Part shown: positions 1-8,274 of the stretch, in pieces
How positions within the stretch are numbered: the stretch's first letter is position 1
How the letters are laid out: each line of letters begins with the position of its first letter
From: Kyrpidia spormannii
GTDB taxonomy: Bacteria; Bacillota; Bacilli; Kyrpidiales; Kyrpidiaceae
Direction: 5' to 3'
Assembly (NCBI RefSeq): GCF_002804065.1
Contig: NZ_CP024955.1
Location: 2,480,001-2,544,000, forward strand
DNA: 64,000 nt
The notes under the pieces: generated by a model
What the model saw: the letters and a program-made list of their open reading frames with translations, nothing else
What the model was told of the DNA's origin: nothing
The model's database searches: none
Program-made: the position numbers and the translations under genes

Positions 1-1172
1 AAGCCGCCGAGATCTGTCGTCCACAAAGATTTCCCGGTTTTCGAATCGAAGGCGTAGAGATGCCCGTCTCCAGTCGCTTCGTAAACGGCATGGTCCACCA
101 GGGCCGGGCTGGGCATCGCGTTGCCCTGAAAATCCTGTCTCCACACCAGCCGCCCGGATTTCTGGTCGTAAGCATAGATGGCTGAGTAGGTCAGACCCCT
201 GACCAACTGCATTTTGCCCTGGGACAGCATGAATTTGAGCACTTGGGAAAAGGAAAAGCCTGTGTCGCCAGCGGTGACATACACCAGCCCATCCCCCACG
301 ATGGGATTGCCCATGAGGGCGTTCACAGTGGGACCCGCCTGCCACAACAATTGACCCGTTTTTGCATCCAGAGCGTAGAGGTGCGCATCATCCGACTCCG
401 CGTAGATCACTCCGTCCACCGCCGTAACGCCGCACGCATTGCCAAGGCTCTGGGTCATTTTCACTGGCGCCCCCCGCATGCCCAACTGGCGCAGATCAGG
501 AAATTCTTGAGACAACGGCACGGCCGCTTTTTCTGGAAAGTTCCACATCACCCCTTCTTTTTCCCAGCTTGGGGCAGAATCGGGGACGGGATAAAAGGGA
601 TTGTGGGCCTGATCCCCGGCGTAAGTGGTCCATTTCCCGGGAAATCCCGGAGCGTCCGATGGAGAGGGAAAAGGTGGGGCCACGATATTCTGAACTTCAC
701 TCAATAATGCAGACGCCGAATCCGTGCGCAAATCCTGGACAGCGTATCCTAAGCTCTCTAACTGGTTGACCAATGATCCCGACAGGGAATCCTTTGTACC
801 GACCAAATACACTTTTGGCTTGCCCGGAGCTGGTTGGTAGGGCTGCACATCACCAATCGGGTTTGCATCAGGTACGGACAGTTGCGACAGAGATTGAAGC
901 GTGTTCGGGCCCAGTTCCACCGCACTTTGGGTGAGTAACAGAGGGGCGGATAAATACGCGGCAAGTGCCTGGCCAGCTACCAGGTCCGACCGTTCACTTT
1001 TTGGATCTCCGGAACAAAGAATCACCGCCGACGAACCGCTGGGAAACATTCGGACCGCCATTTGCGCCGCCGACGTCGCCGTCGTCGGGACCTCACCTGC
1101 CGCCGACGCCATGCCCGCCCCAAGCAGAACTCCCGCCGCCGCCACCGCGGACCATTTTCGTCCGACTTTCAT
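1..1172 (-). CDS. Secreted cell-wall-binding / PQQ beta-propeller protein, 3' end beyond window
   Basis: About 390 residues are visible and the reading frame runs off the left edge. The ATG at 1172 follows a GGAGG 7 bases upstream and opens a signal peptide (MKVGRKW, then an Ala/Gly/Leu-rich stretch ending near ASAA). Residues about 30-120 resemble a cell-wall-binding repeat 2 module (ILCSGDP, APLLLTQSA, PKVYLVG). From about residue 190 onward there are PQQ-type propeller blades: HLYALDAKTGQLLW, IYAYDQKSGRLVW and HLYAFDSKTGKSLW. The protein is probably exported and held to the wall, with the propeller as a binding or assembly scaffold; there is no evidence for a PQQ cofactor. It lies downstream of the LuxR gene on the same strand, 126 bases away. 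Confidence 0.75.
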   Translation of the reverse strand, partial: MKVGRKWSAVAAAGVLLGAGMASAAGEVPTTATSAAQMAVRMFPSGSSAVILCSGDPKSERSDLVAGQALAAYLSAPLLLTQSAVELGPNTLQSLSQLSVPDANPIGDVQPYQPAPGKPKVYLVGTKDSLSGSLVNQLESLGYAVQDLRTDSASALLSEVQNIVAPPFPSPSDAPGFPGKWTTYAGDQAHNPFYPVPDSAPSWEKEGVMWNFPEKAAVPLSQEFPDLRQLGMRGAPVKMTQSLGNACGVTAVDGVIYAESDDAHLYALDAKTGQLLWQAGPTVNALMGNPIVGDGLVYVTAGDTGFSFSQVLKFMLSQGKMQLVRGLTYSAIYAYDQKSGRLVWRQDFQGNAMPSPALVDHAVYEATGDGHLYAFDSKTGKSLWTTDLGG

Positions 1173-1298
1173 GGTTTCACCTCCAGGAACTTCTAAGTAT
1201 TCTGATTCACCTGGCTCCACCATACATGGGGCGGCGGCTGAAATTCTATTCCTCGATCTTCTTATTTTTTCTAAACAGGCGGTTAAAACGCGACTTTT

Positions 1299-2261
1299 CT
1301 AAGAATCTTGACTTGCGGCGTCGGAACCGCCAGCGCTCTCCGGTCCCGCGTCCCCCTGGCCACGAAAAACGAGACAATGTTTCCGGGCCCAAACGGTGAG
1401 TTCCTCTCGGCTATGTACTTGAGTCTTGCGCATCATCCCGGCAACATGGGCCCGGACCGTACCTTCACTGATTTGTAAATGTTGTGCGATTTGGCGATAT
1501 GACTTATTTTCTGATAATAGACAGAGAACTTCAAACTCTCTGGGAGTAAAAAGTTGAAAAGCCTCCTGTCGACGGGCGATGATCCGAGCCAGCGTTCGCC
1601 CCGCCTCCTCACCTTTCGATCGACTTGCTGTCTGACACAGTTCTTCCAGTAAAACCCGTATCTGTTCTTGCTTGAGCACACTCTTTTCGATTCCCATCGG
1701 CGACATCATCGTCGCGAGCAACTCGGACAGCGCTTCTTTCAAGGCGTGGCGCTGGCGGTTTATCCCCTCCTGGAGCTCGTTCAGCCGAGCGATGGTATAG
1801 CCGAGAAGGCCCATGAGAAGCGTCGCGGAGGCAATACCCACCGCCCAGCCAGGATGAATCCAGCCTTCGGGCCCACGGTTGATCGTCGCCATGCGAAGAG
1901 CCAAGAGCAATGCTTCAGCACCGATCGCCCAAATAAAGCCGCGGGCACCGAAAGCGAGAAACACCTCAGCCAACACGGGTGGGGCGAGGAGCAGGGCGGG
2001 AACCCCGGGATTTCCCAGGAAGAGTGCGTAAAAAATCAGCGCATAGACGATGTCCCGAAGGGCAGTCCATCGGTCCGCCCCGGAGACGGTCGAGGCGCGC
2101 AATTGAGACCCGATGTCGATGGCGACATCCACGGCACTGGCCAAGAACAGGCCCATGAGAGGCAGTCCAAAATCTTCCGTCGACCCGATGACACCTAGAC
2201 AAGCGAGGGGAATGACGGAGCGAATCCACAAGACGGGAGAAAACTTGGTTACTCTCACCAT
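1299..2261 (-). CDS. Membrane-anchored LuxR-family transcriptional regulator
   Basis: About 320 residues. The N-terminal half holds several hydrophobic segments (about residues 5-155, including LMGLFLASA and ALLLAPPVLAEVFLAF). A charged, probably coiled stretch follows (LNELQEGINRQRHALKEAL), and then a C-terminal LuxR/GerE helix-turn-helix (FTPREFEVLCLL, YRQIAQHLQISEGTVRAHV). The open frame extends to 2312, but only the ATG at 2261 has purine-rich pairing upstream (GGGAG about 8 bases away), so it is preferred. The gene sits just past a hairpin ending the sulfur operon and on the same strand. A role in regulating that operon is a guess from position. No receiver domain is visible, so the membrane part may be the sensor. 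Confidence 0.75.
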   Translation of the reverse strand: MVRVTKFSPVLWIRSVIPLACLGVIGSTEDFGLPLMGLFLASAVDVAIDIGSQLRASTVSGADRWTALRDIVYALIFYALFLGNPGVPALLLAPPVLAEVFLAFGARGFIWAIGAEALLLALRMATINRGPEGWIHPGWAVGIASATLLMGLLGYTIARLNELQEGINRQRHALKEALSELLATMMSPMGIEKSVLKQEQIRVLLEELCQTASRSKGEEAGRTLARIIARRQEAFQLFTPREFEVLCLLSENKSYRQIAQHLQISEGTVRAHVAGMMRKTQVHSREELTVWARKHCLVFRGQGDAGPESAGGSDAASQDS

Positions 2262-2313
2262 CTCCACGGCTCCCAATAGACAGATTGACCGTTCAGGTCG
2301 AGATTCCATCAAT

Positions 2314-2351
2314 CCGGGCCGCGCCCCGGCCGGAACTCCGGGGCGGCCCGG
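2314..2351 (-). terminator. GC-rich hairpin after the sulfur operon
   Basis: Arms at 2314-2329 (CCGGGCCGCGCCCCGG) and 2338-2351 (CCGGGGCGGCCCGG) pair with a two-base bulge. It sits 10 bases past the last radical SAM gene and before the LuxR start. No T-run follows, so it may only attenuate transcription or stabilise the 3' end. Confidence 0.5.
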
Positions 2352-2361
2352 CCTTGTGATC

Positions 2362-3333
2362 TCAGTTCAACACAGAACAGCATTGTTCGTGATAACGGAT
2401 CCGGATCCCAAGTTGCTCTGCGTAGGCCACCGTTTCCGGCAACGGATACGCGATACTTTGAACCCCTACCCGAAGGGCCCACCGCTCCATCGATCGCTTT
2501 TCCGGGCCGGCCGGGCGCGCGCAACCTAAGGAGATCGGCATATCTGGCATCATAATCCGGGCGGCCGCCAGGACTTTGCCCACCTCGTCTCCGGAAACGC
2601 TCCTCACCCCGGCCATGCCCGTGCCAGGCAAGGGTTGCAGGGCGACAATGACCAGTTGCGAGGCCCCCTCCTCCCGGATCATGCGCAGGGCTTCCCACTC
2701 CCCGAGAATTTCCCCAAAATGAAGCCCCACCACCACATGGGGAATAGCGGAGAGTCCTTCTTCGCGAAGGATGCGCAGTGATTCCCGATAAGCTTCGGTG
2801 GTACGGTCCAGATGGTACACCTCGCGAATCGTCCGATCGTCCCCAATGATGTCCAACAGAATTTGGTCGACCCCCGCCGCCTTGAGTCCCCGGGCGATCT
2901 CCCGGCGAACCAGACCGGTGTGGACGAGGACTTTGAGCCCTTTCTCTTTCAGCCGACCGATGTCTTCGAGAAAGCGATCCAAGGGAACGGACCCGTCGTC
3001 GAGACAGCCACCGCTGATCAGAACTCCCCTTGCCCCCTCGTCAACCAACGCAGCCCCGATCTCGGCCAGCGCTCCCGGGACCCTCGCCGGCATCATTCCA
3101 TCCAGGACCTTCGTCCCACAGTGTTCACAGCGCAGTGCGCACGCCTGGCCGGTGACACTAATGGTGCGAAAAGCCCGGCGTTCATTGCGGTATCCTCCTG
3201 TGTCGTAGTACTTTTGACTGGGGGCGGCAAAGAGGATCTCCCGGGGAAAAAACTGATCGGTCAGCTCCCGGGCCTGGTCGACCAGAGACGGGAGATCTAG
3301 GTCAGCCCAAGGCGCTTTGGTCGTGAGCATCAT
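2362..3333 (-). CDS. LipS-type radical SAM protein (lipoate synthesis)
   Basis: 323 residues. The radical SAM Cys motif CALRCEHC lies at about residues 51-58, followed by the glycine-rich SAM-binding segment LISGGC and a TIM-barrel-like remainder (LVHTGLV, HVVVGLHFGE). The C-terminus ends in a Cys pair (HEQCCSVLN). The open frame extends 141 bases further into the upstream gene; GGGAGGGGGAGG immediately before ATGATG fixes the start at 3333 or 3330. It overlaps the other radical SAM gene by 32 bases, so the two are probably translationally coupled. In the LipS1/LipS2 pathway two such biotin-synthase-like enzymes together insert two sulfurs into octanoyl chains on carrier proteins. I cannot tell which of S1 or S2 this is. 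Confidence 0.75.
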   Translation of the reverse strand: MMLTTKAPWADLDLPSLVDQARELTDQFFPREILFAAPSQKYYDTGGYRNERRAFRTISVTGQACALRCEHCGTKVLDGMMPARVPGALAEIGAALVDEGARGVLISGGCLDDGSVPLDRFLEDIGRLKEKGLKVLVHTGLVRREIARGLKAAGVDQILLDIIGDDRTIREVYHLDRTTEAYRESLRILREEGLSAIPHVVVGLHFGEILGEWEALRMIREEGASQLVIVALQPLPGTGMAGVRSVSGDEVGKVLAAARIMMPDMPISLGCARPAGPEKRSMERWALRVGVQSIAYPLPETVAYAEQLGIRIRYHEQCCSVLN

Positions 3334-4480
3334 CCTCCCCCTCCCAATCGCTCCACAGTTGCATGCGAATCTCTTCAATGTCTTTCGGCGTCGGGATGAA
3401 GGGGAAGTTGCGCATCGGCTCGCTCGGGCGACCGTTTCCGTACGGGCGATTGCAGGCCGTGGCCCCGTGTTCATCCGGACAACCCGAGGTCATAAAGGGC
3501 AGCCCGCTATCGATCACTGCGTCGAGCTCCTCCGGGGCTACACCGAAATCGACGACCTGGCCGGCCCGATTAAACCGAAACCGGTGAAAATCTCGGCCCA
3601 TTTCGTTGATGAGATACCGGCCCAACTGGCAGCGCCGGTACTGTCCCAAGGGAGGCTGCGGCCAGTCCCCCAGCAGGGTGCTGGGTTCCGGATTGAAAGA
3701 GAACAGGTGGGTCACCACGCCCATCTCCTGAGCCCTGTGACAGGCTTCCAGAAGTTCCTTTTCTGTCTCTCCGAGTCCGACCACCAAGTGGATCCCCACC
3801 GTCCCAGGTTCGAACACCTTGGTGGCCTCCTCCGTCACCCACCAAAAATGGTCCCAACGATGTGGCCCTTTGACCGGCCGCCCTCGATGCTTTTCAAACA
3901 GTTCCTCGGTGGCCGCATCAATCGCGATATCCACCCGGTCCGCCCCGGCGTCCTTGATCATTTGGAGCTGTTCCCGGGACCGGATGAGAGAGGCGGTGAT
4001 TAGTCCGGAGATGAGCAGGTCGGTTCGCTCCCGGAATTCCCGGATCACTTGAAGAGAGTCGTTAAAGGACCGGTGATTCGCCAACATCCCCACGCACACC
4101 CGGCGCATGTGATGAGGAACCTGGTTCGTGCGATCAATCACCTCATCCAGGTCCACCACCGGCCATTTCACCCGAATGAAGGTGGTTTGTTCTCTGGGTA
4201 TTCGCCTCTCCCGGGACATGCCGCAGTAGGAACAATTCGCCGAGCAGTTCTCTTTATACGTCATCAGTACGTTGAGGCCCCGGAGGACGATCTCCTCCCG
4301 GGCGAACTTGCCTTTCTCGATTCCCAGGGCCATCGCCCCCGCCAGAGAGACCATAACGGCGTCCGGGCTTTCGGGCACCCCCTCTTGATGCGGCCGTTCC
4401 TCCACCTGGTCCTCGGAAAACGCCTTGATGTCCCGAGTCTGGGGTTCGAGAACCTGTGCCTCTCGATGCGTCGGTGTCAT
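3302..4480 (-). CDS. LipS-type radical SAM protein, second of the pair
   Basis: 392 residues. An N-terminal extension of about 70 residues precedes the radical SAM motif CSANCSYC (about 77-84). Later features are LLISGLIT, a GADRVDIAIDAATEEL strand-helix, LVVGLGETEKE, and a C-terminal Cys pair (SGCPDEHGATAC) that could bind an auxiliary cluster as in lipoyl synthases. The ATG at 4480 has GGGAGGAG upstream. It lies directly downstream of a ligase gene and overlaps the next radical SAM gene. The context (three lipoate-protein ligases, three lipoyl carriers) supports lipoyl assembly rather than biotin synthesis. This is inference from family and neighbourhood; LipS1/LipS2 numbering is left open. 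Confidence 0.75.
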   Translation of the reverse strand: MTPTHREAQVLEPQTRDIKAFSEDQVEERPHQEGVPESPDAVMVSLAGAMALGIEKGKFAREEIVLRGLNVLMTYKENCSANCSYCGMSRERRIPREQTTFIRVKWPVVDLDEVIDRTNQVPHHMRRVCVGMLANHRSFNDSLQVIREFRERTDLLISGLITASLIRSREQLQMIKDAGADRVDIAIDAATEELFEKHRGRPVKGPHRWDHFWWVTEEATKVFEPGTVGIHLVVGLGETEKELLEACHRAQEMGVVTHLFSFNPEPSTLLGDWPQPPLGQYRRCQLGRYLINEMGRDFHRFRFNRAGQVVDFGVAPEELDAVIDSGLPFMTSGCPDEHGATACNRPYGNGRPSEPMRNFPFIPTPKDIEEIRMQLWSDWEGEDDAHDQSALG

Positions 4481-4520
4481 AACGCCTCTCCTCCCTTCTC
4501 GACCTCTGATCCACCCCGCC

Positions 4521-5589
4521 TTAGGCTAGGGCCTGTTCGAACAGGCGCAGCCAGTCCTCCACCGCCACTCCAATGTATCGATTGCCCTGGTCATAGTGAC
4601 GGCGCAGCAACTCTTCGATTTTCTGGATGTCGGCGGGCGCCTCTTTTAGCATCGCTTCTAAGTCCATAACGGCTCGTTCGGGATAAACGAAAAAGTCCCC
4701 GGTGATAAACGCCCGGCGAATCCGCTTCGCCCCAGGATCGACGATCACCGATGCTTTAATCAGCCCCCCGGGCGCTTTTGTACTGACGGTGCGCAATTCT
4801 GGTTCAACAGCAGGCGGCTTCCGCCGATCGATCCACTCGGGATAGCGATAAGTATCCTGAATCGTTTCCCATTCTTCTTGCTCCTCAGGCGTCAAGCCCG
4901 GAGGCCCCCAATCGATCCCGAGTACCCGGGCCGCCGCCTCCACCATCGCCCCTTTCACCGCCGTCATCTCAGGCGCTTCGCCCAACAGTTCCCTCATGGT
5001 CACTGTGCGGCGGCGAAAAGAATCCACTTCTTTGTCACTCAACTTTTCGATGGGAAGCCTTAATACCCGAATCATCGTGTCCACGTCAAAATCTACCAAG
5101 AGCGTGCCCTGATAGATCAAGGCGTCTCCCCACTCGGTTCCTCCGGTGCCAGAAATCTTGCGCCCATCGACCTCCACATCGTTAACCGGGGTTAACCGGG
5201 CGAAACTTGGCCTCAATGCCCCACCGCGCCAAAGTTTCGATGACGACGGTGGAAAGCCGGCGGTACACCGTTTCCGGATCGGCGGGAAGCCCGGGATCAT
5301 CTTTGCGCAAACAGATTTCCCAACCCAACTGCCGGGAGTCGAGATAAATGGCCCCCCCGCCGGTGATGCGGCGATTATACTCGATCCCCAGGGCTTCGCA
5401 CTCGTCCCGGCGCAGTTCGAGATCGATCGCCTGATGGTACCCCACGAGTACTGCATCAGGATTAAACTCCATAAACCGAAAGGTGTTTGGCGCCCGCCCT
5501 TCCGCCCGGGCCCGAATCACCACCGCATCGAGAGCCATTTGGCGCCAGGCCGGCATGGGCCCGGGATCCAATAATCGCCACTTTTCCAT
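4521..5589 (-). pseudogene. Frameshifted sLpl(AB)-type lipoate-protein ligase (third copy)
   Basis: Two adjacent frames together make one ligase. The N-terminal part starts at the ATG at 5589 and has the lipoyl-binding motif RRITGGGAIYLD, reaching FRPVN. The C-terminal part, in another frame, resumes at VNDVEVDGRKISGTGG with the catalytic-lysine motif and ends with the LplB-like accessory domain (KAPGGLIKASV, GDFFVYPERA). The break is a 10-bp tandem duplication at 5181-5200. Removing one unit gives 352 codons, close to the intact 349-residue paralogue at 8935-9984, whose matching segment reads HRPVNDIVVGPRKIGG. As written the protein stops just past RPVNPG. It could be a recent inactivation, a reversible slip or an assembly error. 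Its start overlaps the stop of the upstream carrier gene (TGATG). Confidence 0.85.
5181..5200. repeat. 10-bp tandem duplication causing a frameshift
   Basis: GTTAACCGGG occurs twice in direct succession, at 5181-5190 and 5191-5200. Ten bases is nine plus one, so one extra copy shifts the ligase frame exactly at its conserved RPVND motif. Confidence 0.95.
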
Positions 5590-6014
5590 CAATGGGCACT
5601 CCCGGCGGCCAGAGAAAGTAGCAACGCCTGATACTCCCGGGGGCTGAGCAGGCGGTGGACATCCTCGGAGCGGTTCGGGCGTATTTTGCAGATCCACCCG
5701 GCCCCATAGGGGTCCCGATTCAACAACTGGGGGTCCTCCTCTACCCGGGGGTTCGCATCCACCACGACCCCGTCAAAGGGCGCGTAGATTTGCCCGACCC
5801 ATTTGCCCGACTCCACGGAGCCCATTGGCTCCCCTGCTTGAATCCGTGCCCCAACCCGAGGCACAGACAGGTACAGAATGTCTCCGGCTGTATCCTGGGT
5901 ATAGTCGGTGATGCCCACAGTCACCGTGGAACCGATCAAAAGGTACCACTGGTGGCGATCATCATACCGCCGGTCCTCGGGAACTCTCCATTGCTGCGGC
6001 TGCTCAACGGCCAT
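5589..6014 (-). CDS. LbpA-like (GcvH-like) lipoate-binding protein, third carrier
   Basis: 141 residues from the ATG at 6014 (AAGGAGGGGGAAGGAG upstream). It has a GcvH-type lipoyl fold: HQWYLLIG, VGITDYTQDTAGDILYL, the lipoyl-lysine motif ESGKW, then the PFDGVVVDANP strand and DPYGAGW. The SGKW context differs from the SVKA of glycine-cleavage GcvH and matches the carriers of sHdr clusters. Unlike the two other carriers here it has no C-terminal Cys. It overlaps the upstream ligase by 11 bases and the downstream broken ligase at TGATG. The likely role is to carry sulfur on its dihydrolipoyl arm as a partner of the Hdr-like complex. Confidence 0.8.
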   Translation of the reverse strand: MAVEQPQQWRVPEDRRYDDRHQWYLLIGSTVTVGITDYTQDTAGDILYLSVPRVGARIQAGEPMGSVESGKWVGQIYAPFDGVVVDANPRVEEDPQLLNRDPYGAGWICKIRPNRSEDVHRLLSPREYQALLLSLAAGSAH

Positions 6015-6903
6015 CTCCTTCCCCCTCCTTAAGAAAAGATTCCCGCCACACCCGCAGGATGCGGTTGTGTTCGCGATCGATTTCGACGACGGCATCCCGA
6101 TAGCGCGGATCGTCCACCGTCCCGATGTACACGCCCTCCCGGACCTTGACCTCTCGGCTGTTCGACGCCCGGGCGGGCCCCGGCTGCCGCAGCCAGTCGT
6201 CGCGAAGCAGCTCCCGGCCGATCCTCTCCAGGCGGCCCCGCCAACGCTCCCAGGGGAAAGGGGCAGGGACCGCCCCCAGGCGATCGATGAACACCTGAGC
6301 CAGATCTTTCGCCACCTGATCTGCGGACCAGCGGCGGTCCGGGGCCAGCTCCCGCAGCGTCGTCAGATGGGCCCGCATACTTTCTTCGTACGCCCGGCGC
6401 CAGAGTGGACTTGGAGCCCGACGAGCCCGGGCCATGGCCTCCGTGGGAAAATCCAGCAGGATATTGCCAACCACGACGACCCGATCCCCCAACTGGCCCC
6501 CGGCGTTCCCCGAAATCTTGCGCCCGCCGACGACGATGTCCGCCGGGAGGCGCAACTCGGCCGAAAAACCCTGCTCCCGCAGATAGGCCACCACAGGATC
6601 CAAGGCATGGCGATACCACTGATCCGGAGTGCGCTTTCCTGGAGTTGCGCGGGGGTTCAGGATGATTTGGAAAAATACTTGGTTTTGATCTAAGTACACG
6701 AGGGAACCGCCCACTTTCCGCCGCACCACGGGTAATCCCGAGGATTCGTCGTAGTCGCTCCAACTCTGATGACATCCGAGGCAGACGTAGGGCGTCGAAG
6801 GTCGGCACAATATCACGGCCTCCTCGCCGAATTCCGCCAAACCGTGGTACAGCGTCTGGGTCGTGAGCCAATCCACCTCGCCCACGGAGTACAATGGCAA
6901 CAT
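6004..6903 (-). CDS. Lipoate-protein ligase family protein, second copy
   Basis: 299 residues in the biotin/lipoate ligase fold. Visible motifs are TPYVCLGCHQS, the substrate loop RRKVGGSLVYLD (VGGS replaces the usual TGGG) and GGRKISGNAGG with the catalytic lysine. The C-terminal region after about residue 230 diverges from the other two ligases in the window and shows no clear LplB-like domain. The ATG at 6903 follows AGGG; the preceding DsrE-like gene ends 9 bases upstream. It probably attaches octanoate or lipoate to one of the LbpA carriers. The altered loop may give it a different carrier or substrate preference from the copy at 8935. Confidence 0.75.
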   Translation of the reverse strand: MLPLYSVGEVDWLTTQTLYHGLAEFGEEAVILCRPSTPYVCLGCHQSWSDYDESSGLPVVRRKVGGSLVYLDQNQVFFQIILNPRATPGKRTPDQWYRHALDPVVAYLREQGFSAELRLPADIVVGGRKISGNAGGQLGDRVVVVGNILLDFPTEAMARARRAPSPLWRRAYEESMRAHLTTLRELAPDRRWSADQVAKDLAQVFIDRLGAVPAPFPWERWRGRLERIGRELLRDDWLRQPGPARASNSREVKVREGVYIGTVDDPRYRDAVVEIDREHNRILRVWRESFLKEGEGDGR

Positions 6904-6912
6904 AACCGGTCC

Positions 6913-7302
6913 CTAGAACGTCACCGTGACATCGGCATCAAAGGCGTATTCGAGGAAGGCCGCCGCGCCTCCAACGGGACACCGATCGGGCAGTTGTTCC
7001 TGGGTGATCCCCATAACATCCATCGTCATTTGGCACCCCAACAGTTCCACCCCAGATTCCCGGGCCATGTCCAGCATTTCTTTAACGGAGGGCAGCCCCG
7101 CCTGCCCGAGAGCGGCTTGTAAGTGCTCTTTACCGGGCGGCATCTGCAGGGATTCCGGTGCCGTGAGGATGTTCAAACCCTCAAAGGTGAAGAAAATCTT
7201 CACTTCCGCGTCCATCGATGCGGCTGCCACCGCGATGTTCAACACTTTGTATGCGGTGTCCAGCGTGCCTTGAGACGCAATAATCGCCACGCGACGTGCC
7301 AT
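6913..7302 (-). CDS. DsrE-family sulfur-transfer protein
   Basis: 129 residues with the DsrE/DsrF-like fold: a MARRVAIIASQGTLD beta-strand start, KIFFTFEGLNIL, and a conserved Cys in ELLGCQMTMDVMGI. The C-terminal segment is DADVTVTF. The Cys context suits the DsrE3A-type proteins found with TusA in sHdr gene clusters, where they relay persulfide sulfur in the cytoplasm. The ATG at 7302 has AAGGAGG upstream; the open frame continues to 7347 but lacks a better site. It lies between an unknown protein gene and the second ligase. Confidence 0.8.
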   Translation of the reverse strand: MARRVAIIASQGTLDTAYKVLNIAVAAASMDAEVKIFFTFEGLNILTAPESLQMPPGKEHLQAALGQAGLPSVKEMLDMARESGVELLGCQMTMDVMGITQEQLPDRCPVGGAAAFLEYAFDADVTVTF

Positions 7303-7343
7303 AATCCTCTTCTCCTCCTTCATGAAACGGGGAAATCCCCTGT

Positions 7344-7727
7344 TCAAGATTGATTTTGCGAACGGCCATACTCTTCGACCAACTGATCAAACCGAGCGAC
7401 CCACTCCGGAGTTTCGCAGCGGAGGATGAGTTCACCCACCGGCCGCTTATCTTTGAGCCTTCCCTGCAGCGCCAACTGGTAAGGTTTGTCCCGAGGTTCA
7501 ATGACCAGCTGCCACCGGCCCACCGAAGGCGGGCGACCTGAACCCCGGGGGCCGAGTTCCGACATCATGTAGATCGTGTATCCTTCGATGGGCTCGTAAT
7601 AGGGCAGATGATCATTGCGGCCAAAATTGATATTGCGCAGGACTTCGTGAAGAGTGTTCAGAAACTCCAGCCGGTCCTCGAACCAGGGGGCGAGATCGGG
7701 CAAAGGCACCTCGATCCTCCGGGTCAT
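7344..7727 (-). CDS. Protein of unknown function in the sulfur operon
   Basis: 127 residues, soluble, with no signal peptide or membrane segment and no Cys pair; I do not recognise it. Visible features are RIEVPLPDLAPWFEDRLEFL, the aromatic NDHLPYYEPIEGYTIYMMSE and a repeated acidic/basic C-terminus. The ATG at 7727 follows GGAAGG; an in-frame ATG at 7748 is an alternative. It sits 5 bases after the GAF gene and 41 bases before the DsrE-like gene, so it is firmly within the operon. A role as a small accessory or binding protein for the sulfur pathway is inferred from position only. Confidence 0.65.
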   Translation of the reverse strand: MTRRIEVPLPDLAPWFEDRLEFLNTLHEVLRNINFGRNDHLPYYEPIEGYTIYMMSELGPRGSGRPPSVGRWQLVIEPRDKPYQLALQGRLKDKRPVGELILRCETPEWVARFDQLVEEYGRSQNQS

Positions 7728-7731
7728 GTTC

Positions 7732-8274
7732 TCAAACCTTCCTTTCATCGTTAGAACCATCCTTGGGAGCTGCCTGTGAGCACAGTCCCTGTTTTGGCCA
7801 CCGGTCTCCGACGCGCTTTGTGGCGGCACTGAAGAGTTCCACCTCAATCACGCTGAATCGATCGACTTGCTGCGATTTTACCGAGAGCACCCCCTGGACG
7901 ATTCCGGATCGGATCACGGGCAGGGCCACTTCCGACCGGGTCCCGAGTCGGTCCCGGAGATTCCCGGGAAACCGCCGCACGTCAGCCACAATCTGTACCG
8001 CTCTCTCAAACGCGGCGGAACCTACCACCCCCTTTCCCCAGCCAATTCGAGGCACGGTGGGCGGACCTTGAAACGGCCCTAACGTCAGGTTCCCGCCCAC
8101 ACTTTCTGTGACATACCAGCCGAGCCAACTCAGGTCTGGAAGTTCATGGAACAAATAGCTCGTGACGTTGCAGAGTCCAGGCAGAAAGGCACCGCTCTCG
8201 TCCAACAGCCGATCCACCTCGGCGATGATGGCGGGGATGGAAACTTCGCCGCCGGACACCGGATCTTCTGCCAT
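7732..8274 (-). CDS. GAF-domain protein resembling free methionine sulfoxide reductase, cysteines lost
   Basis: 180 residues. The sequence follows the fRMsr-type GAF pattern: LFHELPDLSWLGWYV, LGPFQGPP, GKGVVGSAA, RSEVALPV and GVLSVKSQ. In the enzyme family three Cys occur around PACVRI, GVCGTA and the ACDSAS loop. Here the matching stretches read PPTVPRI, GVVGSAA and LRDRLGT, so all three are absent and reductase activity is unlikely. The start ATG overlaps the stop of the DsrE-like gene (TGATG). It may be a redox or small-molecule sensor or an adaptor for the sulfur system. The alignment to fRMsr is from memory. Confidence 0.7.
   Translation of the reverse strand: MAEDPVSGGEVSIPAIIAEVDRLLDESGAFLPGLCNVTSYLFHELPDLSWLGWYVTESVGGNLTLGPFQGPPTVPRIGWGKGVVGSAAFERAVQIVADVRRFPGNLRDRLGTRSEVALPVIRSGIVQGVLSVKSQQVDRFSVIEVELFSAATKRVGDRWPKQGLCSQAAPKDGSNDERKV

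Noticed and set aside
2362-4480. Biotin synthase or HydE-type radical SAM genes
   Set aside because: No biotin or hydrogenase-maturation genes are near; ligases and lipoyl carriers surround them, which favours LipS.
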